64,000 nucleotides of DNA from Desertimonas sp963732335 (GCA_963732335.1 CAVSZO010000055.1:31084-95083); one strand, 5' to 3'. Shown: positions 39,668 through 49,552, counted from the stretch's first letter. Translations and numbers: made by a program. Notes: a model not told the origin generated them from the letters alone.

Positions 39668-41110
39668 TCCACCACGATCTTGGTGATCGAGTCGTCCTCG
39701 CGGATGCGGTCGGTGATCTCCTGCGACTGCGAGGTCAGGTCTTCCACCGACATGTCACCGGCGAGGAACGTGTTCCAGATCGGAAGCTCGTCCTGGTTGG
39801 TGCCGTAGAAGTCGTAGAAGATGAGGTTGAAGATGTCCTCGCCCGCCGCCGCCAGCATCTCGGCCTGCGACACCAGCGCAGTGGACCCGAACCCGTCCTC
39901 GGGCACGAGGCCTGCCACGATCGTCGGGGCCAGCTTCGTCTTGGCGAAGTTGGTCGCCGCCTCCGTCGACAGCATGATCCGCAGCAGCTCCTTGCCGCCG
40001 GCGACGTTGGCGCCCTGCGACGGCACGATGAACGGCTCACCCGCCGTCGCGCGCAGCGCCGACGCCGGCATCACCGAGTCGGCGGTGACCGCCCACGTGG
40101 GCACGCCCCTCATCTGGAAGTTCTCGGCGGTCTGGTCCTTCATCTCGTTCTCGATCCACGAGCCGGACGGGTACATGATCGCGTCCTGGCTGAGGCTCCA
40201 CTGCGCCTGCGCCTGGGTGAACTGCGTACCGCCGCCACCCGGCTGCATGTAGCCGGCGTCGATGATCGCCTTCAGCCCGTCGAACGCCGCCTGCACGGCT
40301 GGATGCGACCAGCAGCCCTCCTCGAGGTTCTCCATTGCCAGGCGCACCTCGTCGCCGCCCTCTTTGATCGCCGACTCGAGGCACATCGTCCGGTAGTAGC
40401 TCGACGCCTCTTTGCCCCAGCAGAACAGGTACTTGTCCTGCTCCGCCGCCGCGGCCCCGAGCTCGAGCGCCTCCGCCCAGTTCGTCGGCGGCGTCCAGCC
40501 GTTCTCCTCGAACAGGCTTCCCGAGTACCACACCCCGTACACCGTGAAGGCGTAGTTGATCGCGGCGAGCTTGCCGCTCGAACGTGCCGGGCGAGAGCAC
40601 GCCGCCGTACAGCGTGTCACGGATCGTGACGCCCTCGAGGTTGGGGGCGTCGATGACGTCGGTGAGGTCCTCGAGCTGGTCGAGGATCGTGTTGAAGCCG
40701 ATCGCCTGGGCACCGGAGTTGTCGACGAGGTCGGGCGGGTTGCCGCCGACGAAGCGAGGCTGCAGCTCGGTCGCGATCTGCGTCGACGGGGAGACCTCGA
40801 CGGTCGAGCCCTCGTGGGTCTGGGCGAAGATGTCGGCGGCGAACTCGACGTAGTCGATGCCGTAGCCGCCGTCGAAGATCACGGCATCGACGGTGGAGTT
40901 CTCGGCCATGCCGAATGGGTTGACGGCGTCGACACCAGCTGGGACCGTGCCGTCGCCACCGGGGACAGTGGTGTCCGGGACGCTGGTGGCGCCGACGATG
41001 CCTGCCTTGGCGAGATAGGGGGCGAGTGCGGCCCCGGCGCCCACGGCTGCGGCGCCACGGATGAAGCCGCGACGGTTGGTGGATGCCTGTTCGATCTTGT
41101 CCTTGTTCAT
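39664..41110 (-). CDS. Carbohydrate ABC transporter substrate-binding protein (frameshifted)
   Basis: Extracellular solute-binding protein, about 481 residues. The N-terminus MNKDKIEQASTNRRGFIRGA...GAGAALAPYLAKAG is a twin-arginine (RRGF) signal. The mature protein has YVEFAADIFAQTHEGSTVEV, GVWYSGSLFEENGWTPPTNWAEAL (typical of sugar-binding family 1) and QDAIMYPSGSWIENEM. One frame break near 40580. An in-frame GTG 12 bp upstream is an alternative start. With an NgcE-like character and neighbouring amino-sugar kinase and SIS isomerase genes, the ligand may be an N-acetylglucosamine-type sugar (inference). Confidence 0.87.
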
Positions 41111-41223
41111 GTTGTTGTTTACACGTTCCTTGTCGAGTGGTTCGGTGGTTGGGGGACAACCGGAAGGCGTGAGCGCAGCCTCCCCCTCATGCTGCACTCC
41201 AAATGATGGCGCTTCCGAATGGG

Positions 41224-41979
41224 TCACGCCAAGCGGCGGATCCGGCCGCGATAGCGATCTTCGAGGGCGTGGTTGTGTTCGTCACCTCCTGGAATGTTCG
41301 CCGAAACATAAACGGGTGGAGTCTCCCCCGCCTGGACGAGGCGGTCCGCAACCATGATCGTGAGCAGCTGGGCGACGAACGCTGCCGTGATCGACGAAAC
41401 GGCGCCGATGCCGAGCCCGTCGCCAAGGGTCATCGTGGTGTCGCCGTAGGGTGCAAGGTTGTCGATCACGACGTCTGCCACCTCGGCGAGCCGCTTGCCG
41501 CTGGGGTGCTTCGGTGCGACGGCGTTGGTGTGCTCGAGACTGGTGACCGCGATCACGCCGTGACCCCGTTCTTTGGCACGGAGCGCCATCTCGACGATCG
41601 AGCCATTGACCCCGGAGTTGGAGGCGATCACGAACACGTCGGCGGGGTGCAGGGCGAGGCTGTCGAGCAGCTCGCCGACGACCGACGCATCTCGCTCCAA
41701 CGTGGCGCCGGTGAGGGCTGATGCGTCGCGGTCGCCGTACAGCACGACGTCGCGGAGGGCGATGCGGTTGGTCGGGATGAGACCGCCGGCGCGGCCGGCG
41801 ATCTCCATCGCGAAGGCCTCCGAATGGCCGGTGCCGAAGGCCTGCACCACACCGCCGGCGGTCAACGCCTCGACGATGAGCTTGCTGGCCGCTTCGAGCG
41901 CTCCGGCGTTCGCCCCATCGGCGAGCCGTTCGAGGCGTCTCACGACCTCCCCGCGGTAGGTTGCCGTCAAGTCGCCCAC
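41224..41979 (-). CDS. SIS-domain phosphosugar isomerase/etherase-like protein
   Basis: Intact 251-residue sugar-isomerase-fold protein. It starts at GTG 41979 (VGDLTATYRGEVVRRLERL). The phosphosugar-binding signature is VVQAFGTGHSEAFAMEIAGRAGGL and the second segment is DVFVIASNSGVNGSIVEMALRAK. The end reads YVSANIPGGDEHNHALEDRYRGR. This resembles the YckB/UPF0309 SIS group found with amino-sugar importers. It is the first gene of the operon leading into the binding protein 114 bp downstream. It probably acts on the phosphorylated product of the BadF-type kinase. Confidence 0.85.
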   Translation of the reverse strand: MGDLTATYRGEVVRRLERLADGANAGALEAASKLIVEALTAGGVVQAFGTGHSEAFAMEIAGRAGGLIPTNRIALRDVVLYGDRDASALTGATLERDASVVGELLDSLALHPADVFVIASNSGVNGSIVEMALRAKERGHGVIAVTSLEHTNAVAPKHPSGKRLAEVADVVIDNLAPYGDTTMTLGDGLGIGAVSSITAAFVAQLLTIMVADRLVQAGETPPVYVSANIPGGDEHNHALEDRYRGRIRRLA

Positions 41980-42213
41980 GAAATGCCCTGCATCGATCGT
42001 TCGCCGCTGGCCGTCGTGCGCGCGAATGTCACCAACCTTCGTTCGGCTCCCCTGTACATGCTGAACCTGCAACAGTTTGCGAGATTCACGCAATCTTTGC
42101 GCAGAATGTTGCGTCCGTCAAGGCATTCGATGCGACGTCATCGGGGCTTGAGCGTTCCTCGAGCCACGGTCCAGCGGGCCTTTGGCCGCTGCCCGACGGT
42201 CGACGAGTAGCCC

Positions 42214-42901
42214 TCACGCGTCGGCGACGGTGCGAATGAGATCCACAGTCACGTCGCCAAGGCCGCCCACAACGACGGATGCTTGCTCGAGCACGGCATC
42301 GTCCGGCGGGAAGAGCGTGTTGGGCACGGCGATCACGGCCATTCCCGCGGCGAGGCCGGCACGGATGCCGTTCGTCGAGTCCTCGATGGCGACGCACTGC
42401 TCGGGGGCGACGCCCAGACGTCGGGCCGCTTCGAGGTAGACGTCCGGCGCCGGCTTGCCGCGGGCCACTTCCTCGGAGGAGACCGTGACCGCGAACAACG
42501 GTCCCAGCGCGCTGGAATCGAGGACGAGGTCGATGATGGGACGATTCGACGACGAGGCAAGGCCGAGCCGCCAGTGCGTGGCGATGTTCCGAACTGTCTC
42601 CACCGCACCGGGAAGGAGCGGGAGCCGATCGGCGTACTGCTCCTGCACGAGCCGGACCACCTCGTCGCTGATGGCATCGGGATCGAGTCGCACGCCTAGC
42701 TCGTCGCGGCAGGTACGTCGCCCACTCGGTCGAGCTCATCCCCATCATTTCCCGGGTCGCCTCGGAGCGCCACTGGCCGCCATGACGGGCGACGACCGCT
42801 CTGCGAGCCTCGTCCCAGACCGTCTCCGAATCGACGAGAACACCGTCGAGATCGAAGAGCACCGCCGCTGGCATGCGATCGGACATCGTAGGCGCCGCCA
42901 T
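42214..42901 (-). CDS. HAD-family hydrolase, beta-phosphoglucomutase-like (frameshifted)
   Basis: About 228 residues of the HAD superfamily, subfamily IA with variant 3 cap. Motif I is VLFDLDGVLVDSETVWDEA, motif II is LASSSNRPIID, motif III lysine is in ARGKPAPDVYLEAARRLGV and motif IV is CVAIEDSTNGIRAGLAAGM. The cap contains the MMGMSSTEW substrate-specificity loop as in phosphatase/PGM enzymes. One frame break near 42710. Starts at 42901, 42886 or 42871 are possible. Acts on small phosphosugars. It lies 235 bp upstream of the SIS gene on the same strand. Confidence 0.87.
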
Positions 42902-43005
42902 GGAATTGACTCACGACCGGGATCGACCGGGTCGGACCTGGGTGTTGTCGTTCCCGGAAACCGAGACGGTCGACACCCAGATTTGGGCGGGCGACAGCCG
43001 CCCCG

Positions 43006-43353
43006 TCACTCGCTGTGGCGAGCGACGCAGAACTCGTTGCCCTCGGGATCCTGAAACGTGTACCAGTGAACGCCGTACTCGTCGCGCTCGTGGACGAACG
43101 ATGCGCCGAGCGACTCGAGTTGGCGGCGAGCCCCGTCGAGATCGTCGACGTCGAGATCGACGTGCATCCGGTTCTTGGCCGTCTTGCCCTCGGGGACGCG
43201 GATGAACAACCAGGCCGGTGCCGATTCTGTGCGGTCGATCGCGGCGAAGTTCTCGTTGGCCCACTCCACCACTGGGCGCTCCAGTACGGCCGACCAGAAC
43301 GTGGCCAGGGCGACCGGGTCGTGGGCGTCGAACGTGATGTTGTACAACCGCAT
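43006..43353 (-). CDS. VOC (glyoxalase-like) family protein
   Basis: Intact 115-residue single-domain VOC protein. It begins MRLYNITFDAHDPVALATFWSAVL, has KNRMHVDLDVDDLDGARRQLESLG in the middle and ends with WYTFQDPEGNEFCVARH. This is the common short actinobacterial glyoxalase-like form. The NRMHVDLDV histidine and the terminal DPEGNEFC glutamate are candidate metal ligands. No catalytic activity can be assigned. It is divergent from the redox-signalling operon, 376 bp from its start. Confidence 0.87.
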   Translation of the reverse strand: MRLYNITFDAHDPVALATFWSAVLERPVVEWANENFAAIDRTESAPAWLFIRVPEGKTAKNRMHVDLDVDDLDGARRQLESLGASFVHERDEYGVHWYTFQDPEGNEFCVARHSE

Positions 43354-43729
43354 TGGGGCGACCCTAGGGCAGCCGCACCGTCGACGGCCTCGAGCAGCGG
43401 TTCGGAGCAGAGGTACCGCCTCACAGGACCGGCGGCAGGCTGTTGCAGAATGACACCCCGGGCTGCATGGTCATTCACCAGGCTGCACATTCATGCATCG
43501 TCCCTGCCAGTCGAGCGTGCCTGCCGTCCGATTGGTGAGGTCACGCAGCGGTTTTCCGCTGCAACAGCTCACCAAAGACGGTGCTGGGCGTTGCGGGTCT
43601 GGACGCGGTGTGCATGGCCATCCAGCACCCGCGACTTTGCATCAGCTTGGCGGGTGTCCCCCGAGGCGGTACGTCCCCGAGGAACGACCACCAGAGTTCC
43701 GTGGGCTCCCGGTTAGCGTCGATGGTGCC
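43354..43729 (+). promoter_or_regulatory. Leader/control region of the redox-signalling operon
   Basis: 376 bp without a gene. Stem A: TTGGTGAG (43532-43539) pairs with CTCACCAA (43568-43575), enclosing a 5/5 internal loop and an inner stem GCAGCGG (43545-43551)/CCGCTGC (43556-43562) closed by TTTT. Region B holds two competing helices, GGTGCTGG (43580-43587)/CCAGCACC (43622-43629) and GCGGGT-CTGGA (43593-43603)/TCCAG-C-ACCCGC (43621-43632). A direct repeat GTCCCC(C)GAGG lies at 43656-43683. A TAGCGT -10-like box lies at 43714-43719. If transcription starts upstream these form an RNA switch; if at the TAGCGT box they are DNA operators. Confidence 0.55.
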
Positions 43730-45431
43730 ATGACGACCGAAACCGACCGCGAATTCGACGTTGACGCCGACCGGAAGCCGATCCTGCTCACCGTTGACGA
43801 CGATCCTGGCGTGTCGCGGGCCGTCGCTCGAGATCTCCGCCGCCACTACGGCGATGCGTACCGGGTGGTGCGCACCGAGTCCGGCCCGGACGCCCTCGAC
43901 ACCCTGCGCGAGCTGAAGCTTCGTGGCGATCTGGTGGCGGTGCTGCTCGCCGACCACCGGATGCCCGGAATGACCGGTATCGAGTTCCTCGAGCAGGCGA
44001 TGGACCTGTTTCCCCGCGCCCGGCGCGCCCTCCTCACCGCCTACGCCGACACCGGGGCGGCGATCAAGGCGATCAACGACGTCGACCTCGACCACTACCT
44101 GCTCAAACCCTGGGATCCGCCCGAGGAGAAGCTCTACCCGGTCGTCGACTCCCTCATCGACGCGTGGCGCGCCGATTGCGACGTCCAGCCGGTCCGTTGT
44201 ACGCAGGTCGTCGGGCACCGCTGGTCGGCGCCACTCGTTCGAGGTCCGTGACTTCCTGGCTCGTAACTCGGTGCCCTACCGGTGGCACAACGAGCGAGGA
44301 ACCGGAGGGACAACGGCTGCTGGCGGCGGCCGGGGTCGATGCCACGGCGATCCCGCTGGTCGTCACACCCACGGGTGAGCATCTCGTCGCTCCCAGCATC
44401 GGCGAGCTGGCAGCCCGGGTCGGGCTCTCGACGACGCCCGCCACCGACTTCTACGACGTCGTCATCGTCGGTGGTGGTCCGGCCGGGCTCGGCGCCGCCG
44501 TGTACGCGGCCTCGGAGGGCTTGCGCACGGTGCTGGTCGAGCGACGGGCGACCGGGGGGCAGGCCGGGCAGAGCTCGCGCATCGAGAACTATCTCGGCTT
44601 CCCGGACGGCATCAGCGGGACCCAGCTGACCCACCGCGCCCACCGTCAAGCCCAGCGGTTCGGCGCCGAGATCCTCACCACCCGCGATGTCGTCGGCCTC
44701 GACCTGCGGCCGTCGTCACGAGCGGTTCGCTTCGACGACGGCGGTGAGGTCGTCGCCCACACCGTGCTGCTGGCCACGGGGATCTCCTACCGCAAGCTCG
44801 ACGTGCCGGGCGCCGACGAGTTGACCGGACGGGGCGTCTTCTACGGTTCGGCGGCCACGGAGGGCCCGGCATGCGAGGGCGACGAGGTCTACATCGTCGG
44901 CGGGGCCAACTCGGCCGGCCAAGCGGCGGTGTTCTTCGCCCGCCATGCCCGGCGCGTCACGATGCTGGTGCGGGCCAGCAGCCTCGAGGCGTCGATGTCG
45001 CACTACCTCGTCCAGCAGATCGCCGAGACCCCGACCATCGACGTCAGGCTGGACTGCGAGGTGATCGCCGTGGAAGGCGACGAGCACCTCGAAGCGCTGA
45101 CCGTCTGCAACCGCACGGGTGGGACCCAAGAGACGATGAAGGCGGGCCACCTGTTCGTGTTCATCGGCGCCGCCCCTCGAACGGAGTGGCTCGACGGCGT
45201 GGTGGCACGCGACTCGAGGGGCTTCGTGCTCACCGGTCCCGACCTGTGGTCGACGGGCGCAGACCGCGGGGCTGGCGCGTCGACCGCGACCCGTACTTCC
45301 TCGAGGCCAGCGCGCCCGGCGTGTTCGCGGCCGGCGACGTTCGAGCCAACTCGGTGAAACGGGTCGCCTCGGCGGTCGGCGAGGGAGCCATGGCGATCCA
45401 GCTGATCCACAGCTACCTGGAGTATCAGTGA
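43730..45431 (+). CDS. Response regulator fused to thioredoxin-reductase-like flavoprotein (frameshifted)
   Basis: About 566 residues in three parts. Receiver domain (1-150): acidic D23-D25, phospho-acceptor D75 in LLADHRMPGMTGIEFL, lysine in HYLLKPWDPPEEK. Linker of thioredoxin/glutaredoxin-like type (RSFEVRDFLARNSVPYRWHN then EGQRLLAAAGVD...LVVTPTGEHLVAPSIGELAARVGL). Flavoprotein: FAD motif VVIVGGGPAGLGAAVYAASEG, GGQAGQSSRIENYLGFP, NADPH motif VYIVGGANSAGQAAVFFA, FAD end GVFAAGDVRANSVKRVASAVGEG. The CxxC disulfide of true thioredoxin reductases is replaced by ATEGPACEGDE. Frame breaks near 44190, 44290 and 45270. The stop overlaps the next GTG start, so it is coupled to the kinase. The start at 43730 is chosen, though the frame is open to 43493. 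Confidence 0.85.
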
Positions 45432-46868
45432 GTCAGGCCGAGCGGTTGTCCGCCGACGAGCTGCGAACGCTGATCCTGTTCGAGAAGCTGGAGGACGACC
45501 AACTCGAGTGGCTGGCCGCCCACGGTCGCATCGTCGAGTATCCGGCCGGGGCCATAATCCATACCGAGGGAGCTCCGGCGTCGTGCTTCCTCGTGTTGCT
45601 GTCGGGCATGCTGGCGATGTCGCGGCGGGTGCAGGGCGGCGAGCTCGAGCTGACGCGCACCGACTATCGCGGCTCCTACACCGGCGCCTTCAACTTCTAC
45701 ATGACCTCGCACAATGTGCCTGACGTGTATCCGGCCACCGCCCGGGCGGTGAAGGATTGCCAGCTCTTCGAGCTCCCTGCCGCCGAGCTCGGCAAGGCGT
45801 TCCGAGAGTGGTATCCGATGGCGGCGCACTTTCTCGAGGGCTTCTCCACCCAGGCGATGGAGAATCGCGACGCCATCGAGCGCCACGAGCGGTTGGTGGC
45901 CCTCGGCTCGGTGACCGCCGGCCTCACCCACGAACTGCACAACCCCGTCGCTGCCGTGCTGCGCGCCAGCGCGCGCCTGCGCGAGATGCTGGCCGAGATG
46001 CGCGAGAAGCTCGGCTTGCTGATCCGCAGCAACCTTCCGGCTGACCAACTCGAGGCGGTCGCCGACCTGGCCGCTCGGGCACTGGCGAGCTTCGCGCGAG
46101 GCGCCGAACCTGTCGCCGATCGAAGCATCGGATCGCGAGGACGAGGTGACCGACTGGCTGAGCGATCACGGGATCGCCGATGCGTGGGAGATCGCACCCA
46201 CGTTGGTCGCCGCTGGACTTGGCATCGACTGGCTCGAGGAACTCCTCGACGTGACCCCGCCACCGCACCTCGACTACGGGCTTTCCTATCCGGTCAGGGC
46301 GATCGAGTCGGACAACCTGCTCGACGAGATCACCGACAGCGTCGAGCGCATCTCGGGCTTGCTCGCATCTGCCCGCCAGTACACCCAGATGGACCGGGCG
46401 CCGCTGCAGACGGTCGACGTGCACGATCTGCTCGACGCCACCCTGACGATGCTCAGCCACAAACTCGGCGACGACATCAAGGTGGTCCGCGAGTACGACC
46501 GCAGCCTTCCGCCGATCATCGCCTACGCGGGTGAGCTGAATCAGGTGTGGACGAACCTCATCGACAACGCCATCGATGCGATGGGTGAAGGCGGCACGCT
46601 CACGGTTCGCACGCGAGCCGAGGGCGAACGGATCGCCGTTGAGATCGGCGACTCGGGTCCGGGGATCCCGAATGACATTCGCAGTCGCGTGTTCGAGCCG
46701 TTCTTCACGACCAAGGACATCGGCAAGGGCACCGGCCTCGGGCTCGACATCGCCTGGCGGATCGTCGTCGGGCGCCATGGCGGCGAGATGAGCCTCGAGT
46801 CCGAACCCGGCGACACCAAGTTCGAGGTCGTGCTCCCCCTGCGTCCATCCGGGGGCGAGGAAAAGTGA
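45428..46868 (+). CDS. Histidine kinase with N-terminal cyclic-nucleotide-binding domain (frameshifted)
   Basis: Soluble sensor kinase of about 479 residues. A cNMP-binding/CRP-like beta-barrel occupies residues 15-140 (LFEKLEDDQLEWLA, EYPAGAIIHTEGAPASCFLVLLSGMLAMSRR). The HisKA H-box is GSVTAGLTHELHNPVAAVLR with phospho-acceptor H168. The HATPase has NQVWTNLIDNAIDAM (N), IGDSGPGIPNDI (G1), FFTTKDIGKGTGLGLDIAW (F/G2). One frame break near 46110, between FARGAEPV and EASDREDE. No membrane segment. GTG start overlaps the upstream stop by 4 bp. It is the obvious phosphodonor for the fused receiver. The canonical cAMP phosphate-binding RxA is not clear, so the ligand is unknown. Confidence 0.87.
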
Positions 46869-46934
46869 GCAGCGACTGCGACAGTGTTACCTGCTGGCAA
46901 ACGGGGCATGAACGGAGTAAAGAAGGTAGTCGCC

Positions 46935-49025
46935 ATGAGTGAAGGGGATCTGCGCACCGCGCCACACGTTGCCGCCACCGAACGACCGTTGGTGGTCGAC
47001 TTGGGCGACCCGGCCGCCGTCGAATCCTCGCTCACGGGCGGCAAGGCGGCGGCCCTCGCCAGGGGCCGCGGCGCCGGACTGTCGAGCCTCCCCGGCGTCG
47101 TGCTCACGACCGCGTTCTCGGACGCCGTCGATGCGGGCGCCGACGTGGCCACCCATGACGCCGTGCGTGCGGCCTTCGAGCAGGCGGGTGGCGACCAGCG
47201 GGCACTGGTCGCCCGCTCCTCCTCGGTGGTCGAGGACATGGAGTCGTCGTCGATGGCCGGCCAGTTCGAATCCGTCATCGGCATTACCAGCTTCGACGCG
47301 TTCGTCGAAGCGGTCAAAGCCGTGTTGGATTCGCGGGCGCGAGCCGGAGCCGCTGACCATCCGATCGCAGTGCTCGTCCAACCGCTGATCGAGCCGGCGT
47401 ACGGCGGCGTGATGTTCGGCATCGATCCGGTGACCGGTCGCACCGACCGCCGGATCGTCAGCGCCGTCACGGGCGGGCCGGAACGGTTGGTGAGCGGAGA
47501 GGTCGACGGCTCCCGATACGTGCTCGACCCGTCGACCGCCAAGGTCCTCGACTTCGCCGCCAACGACGGCCCGAAATTGCCGGCGGCCGACCTACGGCGG
47601 CTCGTGGAGCTGTCCGCCAAGGTCGCCTCCGTCTACGGCGGGCCACAGGACGTCGAGTGGGCGATCGACACGGATCAGAAGCTGTGGCTGCTGCAATCGC
47701 GCCCGGTCACCACGGAGATCCGCGGAGTTCCGCGCGGCCCCATCTACGGCCCGGGTCCGGTCGCCGAGACGTTCCCGTTCCCACTCACCGAGCTGGAGAT
47801 CGACCTGTGGGTACCGCCGCTCCGAGAGGCGGTCCGCGAAGCGGTGGTGTTGGCCGGCTCGGCCACCCCGGGGGACCTGGCCGCCAGCGAGGTCGTGGTG
47901 AGCGTCGACGGGCACGTCGCCATCGACCTCCGCCTGGCAGGCGAGATCAAGCCCAAGCTGACCCTGCTCCATCGGCTCAACCCGATTCCCGCGAGCCGCC
48001 GCCTGCGCGGCGCGTGGAGGGTCGGGAGGTTGCGTTCCGCCCTCCCCCGCCTCGCCGAACATCTCCTCGATCGCACCGACGCCGATCTCGAGGCCGTCCC
48101 GGCGCTGAGCGACCTCACCAGCCGGCAGCTGGTCGCCTTGCTGCATCGCAGCAAGGCCATCCTGCGGGCTCTCCACGCCCACGAGATCCTCATCGGCATG
48201 CTCACCGACACCGGCGGCAACCGGATGACGGGCGCCTCGGTGGCCCTGCGGGTACTCGCCGAGGCCCGCCAGGACGGTCTCGACGACAAGGAGATCCTCG
48301 TCCGCAGCCCCGCTGTCCTCGCCCTCACCGGGCCCCAGGTGGCGTCGGCGCCCGTCCTTCCCGAGGAGGCGATGACGCTCAACATCCCCACCGCCCCGGA
48401 GTGTGAGCGTTGCAGTGACAACGGGATCCTTCGTGAGGCGCTCCGCCTCCGTGTCCGCTGGGTGCAGGAGTTGTCGGGCCGCGCCGCCTGGAAGATCGGG
48501 GAGCGACTGGCGGCCGCCGGCGATCTTCCCGAACCCGAGTCGATCCGCCATCTGACGCTCGATCATGTCGAGGCGGTCGTCACCAAGCGAGCCGTCGTCG
48601 TGCCCGCACTGCTGGAGAGCCACGACCACGACTTCGGCTCGCCGTTGCCGGCGTCGTTCCAGCTGTCCGATCTGGGCAAGCCGATCCGCTCGCAGTGCGA
48701 CAGCGAGGTGGGCGGTGGCACCGGCGCCGGTGGAGGTGAGGGCAGCGGGCCGGTCACCTATGACACCAGCGATCCGCCGCTCGGCTCCGTCCTCGTCACC
48801 ACGACGCTGTCACCCGGGCTCGGGCCGTTGCTCCCGCGGCTCAAGGGCATCGTGTCCGAAACGGGCTCGGTGCTCTCCCACCTCGCCATCCTGGCCCGTG
48901 AGGCCAGGGTGCCCACGGTCGTCGGCTATGCCGGGGCGATGGGCGACCTTCCGGAGGGCGCCGTGGTCCACGTCGACGGCGAGACCGGGCAAGTCACCAT
49001 CGAGGACAAGGAGTTGACGTCGTGA
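46935..49025 (+). CDS. Rifampin-phosphotransferase-like PEP/pyruvate dikinase family protein
   Basis: Intact 696-residue protein. Residues 1-265 are the ATP-grasp PPDK_N domain (LTGGKAAALARG, ALVARSSSVVEDMESSSMAGQ, IEPAYGGVMFGIDPVTGR, DVEWAIDTDQKLWLLQSRPV). Residues 270-600 are a helical central region with no PEP/pyruvate TIM barrel. Residues 620-696 are the swivelling phosphohistidine domain with catalytic H649 in GSVLSHLAILAREARVPTVVG. This three-part plan is that of rifampin phosphotransferase and related dikinases, which move the ATP beta-phosphate to a small-molecule hydroxyl. A CSDN/ECERC-like cysteine pair sits near residue 495. ATG at 46935 is 66 bp after the kinase stop. The natural acceptor is unknown. 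Confidence 0.85.
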   Translation: MSEGDLRTAPHVAATERPLVVDLGDPAAVESSLTGGKAAALARGRGAGLSSLPGVVLTTAFSDAVDAGADVATHDAVRAAFEQAGGDQRALVARSSSVVEDMESSSMAGQFESVIGITSFDAFVEAVKAVLDSRARAGAADHPIAVLVQPLIEPAYGGVMFGIDPVTGRTDRRIVSAVTGGPERLVSGEVDGSRYVLDPSTAKVLDFAANDGPKLPAADLRRLVELSAKVASVYGGPQDVEWAIDTDQKLWLLQSRPVTTEIRGVPRGPIYGPGPVAETFPFPLTELEIDLWVPPLREAVREAVVLAGSATPGDLAASEVVVSVDGHVAIDLRLAGEIKPKLTLLHRLNPIPASRRLRGAWRVGRLRSALPRLAEHLLDRTDADLEAVPALSDLTSRQLVALLHRSKAILRALHAHEILIGMLTDTGGNRMTGASVALRVLAEARQDGLDDKEILVRSPAVLALTGPQVASAPVLPEEAMTLNIPTAPECERCSDNGILREALRLRVRWVQELSGRAAWKIGERLAAAGDLPEPESIRHLTLDHVEAVVTKRAVVVPALLESHDHDFGSPLPASFQLSDLGKPIRSQCDSEVGGGTGAGGGEGSGPVTYDTSDPPLGSVLVTTTLSPGLGPLLPRLKGIVSETGSVLSHLAILAREARVPTVVGYAGAMGDLPEGAVVHVDGETGQVTIEDKELTS

Positions 49026-49552
49026 AGACCATCGCCTGGCTGGCCGGCATCGGCACGTTGCTGGCGGGCGTCTTCTACATGGTCATCTCGTTGAACCGCT
49101 GGGAGTGGAACCGGGCACTGTTCTTCGGGCTGATCGTGCTCATCGCCGAGGTTGCCCTGGCCACCGGTCTGGTCCTTCGTCGCCTGGCCCGTCTGGAACA
49201 CAACCTCAAGGGTCCCGCCGACCAGGAGGTCGTCAAGATCCTCCAGGAGACCCGGCCGACCCGCGATCGGTTTGCCTGGATGCGCGAGTCCTCGGGACAG
49301 CTCAACGTGTTCATCACGTTTCTCGTCGGCGGGGGCGTGCTTCTCTCGGGGGTCGCGTGGATGGTCGATCGCATCGCGTCGAAGACCTCCTCTCCCGCCG
49401 GTGAGGAACGTCTGGCCCGGCAGCTCTACCCGATCAGCTATCCGTCGGGTGGGCTCCTGCTCGACGACATCACGGTCCTGGCTCAGGAAGTGCCTGGCGC
49501 CGACGACGGTCAGATCCGTCAGCTGCTGCGTCGCGGCGGCCGCCCGTCGTGA
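49022..49552 (+). CDS. Small membrane protein, three predicted helices
   Basis: Intact 176 residues, not recognised. Hydrophobic segments at about 4-22 (IAWLAGIGTLLAGVFYMVI), 31-51 (ALFFGLIVLIAEVALATGLVL) and 96-117 (VFITFLVGGGVLLSGVAWMVD), with a charged cytoplasmic linker that contains a possible short coiled coil (LRRLARLEHNLKG). The C-terminal 55 residues are soluble (ERLARQLYPISYPSGGLLLDD). The GTG start overlaps the dikinase stop by 4 bp and its stop overlaps the next gene, so it is part of the same unit. No function assigned. Confidence 0.75.
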   Translation: MKTIAWLAGIGTLLAGVFYMVISLNRWEWNRALFFGLIVLIAEVALATGLVLRRLARLEHNLKGPADQEVVKILQETRPTRDRFAWMRESSGQLNVFITFLVGGGVLLSGVAWMVDRIASKTSSPAGEERLARQLYPISYPSGGLLLDDITVLAQEVPGADDGQIRQLLRRGGRPS

